Below are positions 58,101 to 64,000 of a stretch of DNA of 64,000 nt, piece after piece; within the stretch, counting starts at the first letter, position 1; every line of letters starts with the position of its first letter. Made by a program: the position numbers and the translations under genes. Source of the DNA: Ectobius pallidus (taxonomy: Eukaryota > Arthropoda > Insecta > Blattodea > Ectobiidae); assembly GCA_964059195.1 (NCBI GenBank), contig CAXKWD010000006.1, forward strand, positions 66,233,073 through 66,297,072. Direction: 5' to 3'. The notes beneath the pieces were generated by a model that did no database searches, had not been told where the DNA came from, and saw nothing but the letters and a program-made list of their open reading frames with translations.

Positions 58101-58657
58101 CGGTGTACTTGCAGTTCTTTAGATATTGTGTGTCGGGTAGTGTCCCGTTTTAGTAATTCTCTATATACATATAGAAGTTATACTCCCAGCCAAATCATAT
58201 AGTTTAACGAAGTCAGGCTGTATTTAGTATATTGTCTGTTTAATCATTATAGAGATTTAAACTCATAAATATTAATTGTATATCCTTATTGATTGGGTAT
58301 CTTAAATTATTTAATATTCATGCTGTTGAAGTTTTGCAATTGTTTGTAAGTTTTTCTATTCCCTTGGATGGAATAAAAATTGTTAGTGTTTTTGAAATTC
58401 CGAGTTTCTGTCCTGGGTGATCCTTGGTATTTTCTATCCTGTCCCAGGCACTAGTTTAATTACTATCTCTGTTGATTGGCGTATTGCAACTTTTGTTCAA
58501 ACCTAACCTTCTTCTTAATACCTTCAGAACCCTTTGTATCTTCCCTCTCCCTTGCGCTTGTACCGCTCCTTATTTGAGTTCTGATCTTGGCCCTGGTGTT
58601 CCCAGCCAGCTATTACACCGGTTCACCCCCCTCAAAAAAAAAAGTCGGCAAGCTGCA
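55123..58657 (+). repeat. 3' LTR (3535 bp)
   Basis: Same sequence as the 5' LTR at an offset of 5821 bases. The only difference noted is an A-run of 10 instead of 9 close to the 3' end. It contains the same 121-122 bp array (about 55864-57512) with the same order of unit variants. Confidence 0.92.
55864..57512 (+). repeat. Tandem array in the 3' LTR, same units and order
   Basis: Copy of the 5' LTR array at +5821. The block order of variant units is the same, as expected if both LTRs came from one reverse-transcription event. Confidence 0.93.
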
Positions 58658-58661
58658 CCCT

Positions 58662-61149
58662 GAAGATTGCATTGAAGCTGGTTGCTGTAATCTGGTAAAA
58701 AATTGAACCGAGTGTAAGACCAAGAATAATAATTATCGATTAATAATCTATTTCTGTTTGTCCTGATTTCTTTGTCTTTCCTCCTTCCTCACACGCTCAA
58801 TGTCGTCTTGTTCTGAAGCGTTTGATGTTTTGTTTATTCCTGTCGCTCTCTCTTTTTATCCTTTTTTATATCCGTCTCTTTTGTTACTACATTTTGAAAT
58901 ACCATCACTATTGCCGATGTAACCCACGTACTTTTAAAAATTTTGGTCCTCAGTAAGCACCATATTCATACCCAAAATGGATAGAAAAATATAAGCTACA
59001 GAAAAATCATTCTTTTGCGTCAAACCGATTATTTTCACTAAATTTGTAGTTTTATTTGTAGTAATTTTACTTCTTCAGTTAGCGCTCAATATCTTTTCCC
59101 TCGAGATCGTGTATAAATGCGTAGTTTGTAAAGTTACCAACGCTAATAGAATTGTAATCTCCCACATACTTACTCTGCTGTGCTTCAAAGGATGGGGATA
59201 TAACATGAATGCATTTCCGCAATCACTTTCACATTCGTAACCTCTTGTCATTCCCCTATTCTCTTTTGAGAATGTCCTCTAGCGGTATATTCCCCTATCA
59301 TAGTGGTAACAAATTCTGCATTTCCAATAAAGTTGAGTAATCATATTTCTTGAAACATCCCCTGCATCACTCCCTAAAATTTGTTCACAAGGAGGGAGTT
59401 ACGTACCGTTACGTATTCATGTATATTCTAAAATTCAATGCACTCTCCCTTATAAAATCACTTCCACCGTCAATGGCCTCAAGTCATATCAGTTCTGAAA
59501 ATTCATCATATTTTACCTCGGCGTTGTCTGTACAACTTAAACAGAATCATTAATGTAAATTACATATAACATATAAGTAGGCCAAAAAGTTAGGCAAAAT
59601 ACTTTTTGTATCTGGATGGATATATTAATTAGTTAAAAGGAGATAAATATATTTCCATTCATTTAGGGACGGTAGGACCAGTGCTTGTTTTGCCTTTTTT
59701 GCCTATTTTGGCTTATGTTGCCCATTTTAAAGTTTAAAGCTTTTTTGCTTCTTTTGGATCATTACGGCTTTTCTATGTGATTATTAACACATTATAAAAA
59801 CACATACATTATTTCAATATTTGAAAGTGCAAACTATTTACACAATAATGAAATGACACATTTACATCACAAAAATTGTTGAAGGTCCCGTCGCCTATAA
59901 ATGCATTTATTTGTTTTCAAGCAGTCGAAAACTTACCTCCTCAAACGATTAAATCGATTTTTTTAAGTATCGGAATCTATGAAAGGAATGCAGCTTACGC
60001 GGGACATAACGAATACCAAGAAAAAGAGTAAGAGAGTAATAGAAAAGTAAGAGCAAGTACGGTATGTGTTAAATAAGCATCTTATCTAGCTATTTTGATT
60101 ACTAAAGAATGGAAATACTCCCTGCTTTGATTTTTAATAAGTGCCTATTTTAATTATATTACTGCCTATTTGAGGTATAAAGTGCCTTTTTGCCTGGCTA
60201 TTTAACGAAAATGAATACCTGAAATTCCTTGCTCTACATATACGCGTTAAAAAATATACAAAATATCTGGGGGTTCCAGCAAGAACAGTATCTGTAAATG
60301 CCATTGAATTAGACATATCATGTTTTTATTTTGCTATATACCGTACTGACCAATATTTTCAGTACCGGTGCCAAAGCCAACCGAGTGATGTGAACGTGAA
60401 TGTAACCACGAACTCAACATTCGAAAGGCCCTGTCCATGCTCATTACACCAGGGATTCGCTCTGTGCCCTGTATGCGTATATGTGATCGAAATATATTTT
60501 GTTCCCTCTGCTAAGGGAATTGTAATGTAAGACTAATGGAACGTAACCAGGCCAGGAAGACAGTGGTATTATTTCAAGTGTTTCTTTTTTTAGACCATGA
60601 ACATTAGAAGTAGATCATGTGTACAGCTGAGCATTTTCACCTTCCTTCTGGTTATACATACCGCTAGGCTTCCAAATGCTATGTACAGGTAGGGGTAAAA
60701 AAGCGGACCGAGTCTTGTAGCTGATTTCAGAGCCTTGTGATACGTAAATAAATGTTAGAGATGTAACGGAAACGTTTGTTTTCACAATCAATACAAATTA
60801 CGTGAAGTTATTTCTTAATTCAAGCAATTTATCGGCTGTAGAACAAAATTCAATATATTCCATGATATCCTGTGAATGCCGCTAGGCTCATATCGGCAAC
60901 TTAAATATTTTAGTCGGTCCACTTCCCTCCCCCCTACCTGTACACACACACGCCCTTATATCTAGGTTTCAACAGGACAAGAATACTTTACTTAGAATGA
61001 TTTTGTTCATTTATTTACATTGCTACATCATACTTTTTCTATCTTGCGCGATTACTAGTTCATTGTCTATTAAACAAAATTAATAACTGATTTACAAATA
61101 TATAACCTAAAACCAATTAATAACTTTGCAATATTAACTACTCTAAACC
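58662..61149. other. Sequence without recognised gene; a TGCC/TTTT-rich patch
   Basis: AT-rich DNA. Around 59688-59760 and 60140-60205 the phrase 'tgcctattt' recurs several times, which may mark an old dispersed element. The 60-codon minus-strand frame at 60134-60316 is not recognised. Confidence 0.45.
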
Positions 61150-61462
61150 TCTAAGAGGTTCGCCGTAGCGGTTGAGGCGCTGCGCTACAAACCGGAAGGT
61201 CGCGGGTTCGATTCCCGATGAGGTCGTTGATATTTTATAATTGGCCTAATCTTTCTGGTGGCACTATGGCCCTGGGGTCGACTCAGCCTCTAACAGAAAT
61301 GAGTACCAGGAGCAATCCTGGGGGAAAAGGTGGCCGGTGCGTAAGGCTGACAACCTTACCACCTTCATGGGCCGAATGTCCAAAAATCTGGGAGCCTCAA
61401 CTCCTAGAAACCCTCGTGGCCTGTATAGGGATCACCTTACTTTACTTTATTAAACCTCTAAC
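61150..61462 (+). mobile_element. tRNA-derived SINE
   Basis: The head has an A-box-like GCCGTAGCGGTTGAGGCGC and a B box GGTTCGATTCC (61206-61216). The body contains 'ggccctggggtcgactcag', 'gagtaccaggagcaatcct', 'gggggaaaaggtggccgg' and 'tggcctgtatagggat', which I recognise as the conserved body of a widespread insect SINE. It ends in a TTTACTTTA-type tail. The open frame across it is a chance ORF. Confidence 0.75.
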
Positions 61463-63061
61463 GGACTATGAGTTATTATTCTTTCTAGTTCTCCTATAAA
61501 AGCGAAAGGCGATTCTTGTCATTAACATTATGAGCCTTTAGGTGTAAAGATGGAACACTAGAATTATTGTATAATCTCTGTAGTTACTGAAGGCTGTTAG
61601 AGGCCTATGAAAAGTGCTTTCATCCGTCAGCTTCATACTATAAATAAAATTTTTAATTGAAGTAGCTCTGTTCTCGAGAAAAACGCAGGATTTTTTTAAC
61701 GCTTCTACACTTTTCCCTCCAGAAATATGTTAGATCTTGTGGGGATGTATAATGTTTAAGAAAGGGTTTGCTGACACATGTTAAAAAATAGCTCACTGTT
61801 ATTAAATTTTCTCCCCTATCATAACATGTACTATAGGTAGAAACTTCACAATATTATTAGGCCTATTACACCATGAGCATGTGTACAAATCAAGAAGTAT
61901 GTTGTTTTGAAAACTTGTAAAATATATTAAGTTTCACCAATTACCCCCCCCCCCCTTAATTTCTTAGATTTTCTAACATTTCTTTTCACTATGACCTCTA
62001 CTGTAACTAACAGTCATTCTGTGGGAATAAAATGTACAAACGAATTATCTCCAACAATACACGCTGTCTTCACTTTAAGTACTGAATGCACAGTGTTACC
62101 TCATTGGATACTTAGCTAATTTATACATAAAATGCATAATCTAAAAAATAAAAAAATATAAATCCTGTAAAGAGTCTTTTCAACTCCGTTCCATAAATGT
62201 TGGTTTTGCTACATATATATTATTACTATTTTTATTTTATTTTGTTACACTACAAGTGTGCAAATAATTTCATGGAAGGGTTTAAGATAAATACTAAATA
62301 TAGATTCATCTGTAGGCTATATGCGGACAATAGATATCACAACACATTAACACAACACAACATACTATTTTACACATCTATATGCATATTTATATTCATA
62401 ATAACACAAAAACAATCTCTGCCCATTGAAAACTACTAGGCCTATAACGTATCAAGATATTTACAAACATAACTACATAGTATAAATAATCATACACATG
62501 GACTAATATGAACATAACTTACCTTCACGTTACTCATTCCCAATCTTGAATTCCTTGGTTCAAAAAAGAAAACTTGGCAGCATTTGTTCTTTGAGACCTA
62601 CCTTTAATGTTGTGTTTGTAACCCTTCCTCATATTGTAATCTGGTTCTTTTACTTTGCCGTGAAGTTCGTGCCATGCCGATTGTTTCATCTAAACGCAAT
62701 ATAAACATTTTGTTCGATTTACTTTCTACCCTAGTGATTTTGACAAAGCCGTAACGCTGTCATTCTTTTGATACTTATTCATTACAGATCATGAAACTTT
62801 TCTCTCAATTCCAACTGCGTTATTAGACTGTCTGATATGGATCCCACATGCTAGCAACATATACGAAATTTGTCTCACAAATGATTTATATGTTAAGTCG
62901 TTTGCTGTTAGTTGCTTCCCCTTAATATCCTAATTACAAAAAGTAATGTTTTGAAACGAGTTTATTTATTCGTAGGCCATTAAAATGTTGCAGAGAGGCT
63001 TATCAAGAAATAGTAACAGTAAGGATAACAGAAAATCGTCGACTTCCATCCTGTCACATAG
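61463..63061. other. Sequence without recognised gene
   Basis: AT-rich DNA with a C homopolymer at about 61944-61956. The open frame at 62197 (+) is not recognised. Confidence 0.5.
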
Positions 63062-63257
63062 ATAGAAACGCTGAACTTGAATACAACATTTTATTTTTAT
63101 ACGATTTTCCTTTTTCTAACCATTGTGTTCCCAGAAGCCAAAACATGCCTCAAAACTTGCGGAAATCTGACATTTATTCAGGACCTGCAATGCCTACAGC
63201 ATTGTAATACCATAATGAATAGAATGAGAAAGTGTGATGACTCTTCCGCTAATACAA
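63062..63257 (+). CDS. Possible internal exon of a small secreted Cys-rich peptide
   Basis: An open segment bounded by an acceptor-like sequence (pyrimidine-containing tract ending CACATAG at 63061) and a donor-like G|GTATAAGT at about 63257. It encodes a strongly hydrophobic stretch (YFYTIFLFLTIVF) like a signal peptide. Then come five Cys in the order CLKTC, ten residues, CLQHC, nine residues, C. The CX3C-X10-CX3C spacing resembles helical-hairpin peptides (alpha-hairpinins) or small Tim proteins. There is no in-frame ATG between the upstream TAG and the hydrophobic part (the frame runs through TTG), so a start codon in another exon is needed. If not spliced, the frame ends at TAG 63272-63274. 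Could be a chance ORF. Confidence 0.3.
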
Positions 63258-63274
63258 TGGTGGGTATAAGTTAG

Positions 63275-63489
63275 GGAGAGCGGCGGTCCACCGAAACACT
63301 GGCAGCACCTTCGTTTGCGTTTCAACTTCTCAATGCTGCATCATGATAGTTTGGCATCTTATGATTAAACTCGCAATCTTTAATTAACCCTTGGTCCTAT
63401 TTCTGTGAAATTTGTGAAGAAATAATCTGCACAACATAGTCCTTCTGATGGTTAAAACAGACTCTTAAAAAATGCGGACATAAATTACA
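63275..63489. other. Sequence without recognised gene
   Basis: AT-rich flank between the candidate exon and the LINE tail. No feature supported. Confidence 0.5.
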
Positions 63490-64000
63490 ATTACAATTAC
63501 AATTTATTGTTTCAAATTACACGAAAAATATACATAAAAAGTTGATACACCACCCGAAGAAGCAGAGCTTGTGTTCGGGGGTGGTTAGTTCTATATATGA
63601 GAAAAACTTATACTAAATAATTACTTAAAACAATACAAAATTTGGAGAAGTATGACAGAATATTATGTATAAAAGGTTAGAACATGTTCTTTTAACAATA
63701 CAAAGGTACAAGGTAATACAATATTAATACATAACAATTTATTTGTTCAAATTTTAGTAACAAACAAAGAAATTAAGTTCTATCCAAATTTTAAATTTTA
63801 ATATGAAAAATGTTATAATAGCAATAGTAGAAAACAGAAGTAAAAATTATATAAATTTTCTAATTTTAGACATAAATCGTTTGTTGTTTAAGCTATTTAG
63901 ATCAGGATGGTTGGTAATAAATGAATTGAATAGTCTTGGGCCAAAACTTGAACAGTGCTTAGCTCCAGCAGTTGTAACATTTTTCGGTTCAAGTAATAAA
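63490..64000 (-). mobile_element. 3' part of a CR1/L2-group LINE, cut by the window edge
   Basis: On the minus strand the segment ends with a (TTGTAA)n-type tail (plus-strand AATTACAATTACAATT at about 63486-63505). A hairpin lies upstream of it (CCACCCGAA paired with TTCGGGGGTGG, about 63551-63583), then 3' UTR and the end of ORF2. The arrangement is that of the LINE at 4.5-8.7 kb. Confidence 0.75.
63847..64000 (-). CDS. LINE ORF2 C-terminal end (partial)
   Basis: The minus strand is open from the window edge to a TAA at 63847-63849. It includes LLLEPKNVTTAGAKHCSSFG, PRLFNSFITNHPDL and KIRKFI. The block LLLEPK...FGPRxxNS...NPDL also ends ORF2 of the LINE at 4.5-8.7 kb, so the two are related families. 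RT and endonuclease, if present, lie beyond the edge. Confidence 0.7.
   Translation of the reverse strand, partial: LLLEPKNVTTAGAKHCSSFGPRLFNSFITNHPDLNSLNNKRFMSKIRKFI

Larger units (their letters stand above)
49302..58657 (+). mobile_element. Non-autonomous LTR retrotransposon with 3.5-kb LTRs (LARD-like)
   Basis: Two direct repeats of 3534 and 3535 bp (49302-52835 and 55123-58657) flank a 2287-bp interior. Both begin TG and end CA. A tRNA-primer-like site starts two bases after the first (TGGTAGCAGGATTTTTGG, 52838) and a purine tract AGGGAGGAGA (55112-55121) sits just before the second. The flanks carry CCCT on both sides (49298-49301 and 58658-58661), a 4-bp target duplication. Together these show an LTR retrotransposon on the plus strand. 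No protease, RT, RNase H or integrase is seen, so it is mobilised in trans. By eye the LTRs differ only in an A-run (9 versus 10), so the insertion is recent. Confidence 0.92.

Noticed and set aside
49302..58657. Plain segmental duplication or assembly artefact
   Set aside because: TG...CA ends, PBS, PPT and CCCT on both flanks fit an LTR element; a duplication would not have them. Assembly check is still advisable.
59688..60210. hAT-like transposon marked by repeated 'tgcctattt'
   Set aside because: Only short repeated phrases; no TIRs, target duplication or transposase motif could be shown.
61150..61226. Functional tRNA gene
   Set aside because: Head of a SINE with a recognisable conserved body and no paired acceptor stem.
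1..64000. CRISPR arrays, operons, riboswitches or bacterial terminators
   Set aside because: The sequence is plainly eukaryotic; the only regular arrays are the LTR satellite, the 150-bp units and microsatellites.

Overview
The window looks like repeat-dense, AT-rich nuclear DNA from an arthropod with a large genome, most likely an insect. The evidence is many LINE families, a Penelope-like element, Helitrons, mariner remnants, tRNA-derived SINEs and no operon-like gene spacing. A polyneopteran such as a cockroach or termite is a guess from SINE style only. I see no convincing complete host gene. The one candidate host exon is at about 63.06-63.26 kb and could encode part of a small secreted Cys-rich peptide.

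Layout. 1-4.4 kb: a short non-autonomous Helitron (1104-1926) and a SINE. 4.5-8.7 kb: a nearly intact LINE of the CR1/L2 group on the plus strand, with one frameshift in each ORF. 8.7-24 kb: mostly featureless AT-rich DNA with LINE 3' fragments, a small TIR element, a hairpin and short tandem duplications. 24.0-35.0 kb: a deeply nested complex. A Penelope-like element (minus) was interrupted by a Helitron and by a 5'-truncated RNase H-bearing LINE. That LINE was in turn split by a 4.5-kb CR1/Jockey-type LINE and by a 2.5-kb insertion, which itself carries a repeat element with an internal tandem array. At three of the four main junctions, removing the insert restores the older reading frame. 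36.9-46.5 kb: MITEs, a 325-bp fold-back, a second copy of the tandem-array element, an internally deleted mariner, a hairpin with a hammerhead-like core and an R2-like LINE fragment. 47 kb: a tRNA-derived SINE. 49.3-58.66 kb: an LTR retrotransposon with unusually long (3.53 kb) LTRs that each hold a roughly 13-unit array of a 121-122 bp repeat, and only a 2.29-kb internal region without pol. 61.2 kb: another SINE. 63.49 kb to the edge: the 3' end of a LINE related to the one at 4.5-8.7 kb, on the minus strand.

How the parts relate. The coding capacity visible here is almost entirely retrotransposon machinery: AP endonuclease, reverse transcriptase, RNase H, GIY-YIG endonuclease and ORF1 RNA-binding proteins. 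All of it is broken to some degree. The long-LTR element must depend on proteins supplied from elsewhere. Its two LTRs look the same apart from an A-run length difference, so it is probably the youngest large insertion. All calls are by eye, with no database search.
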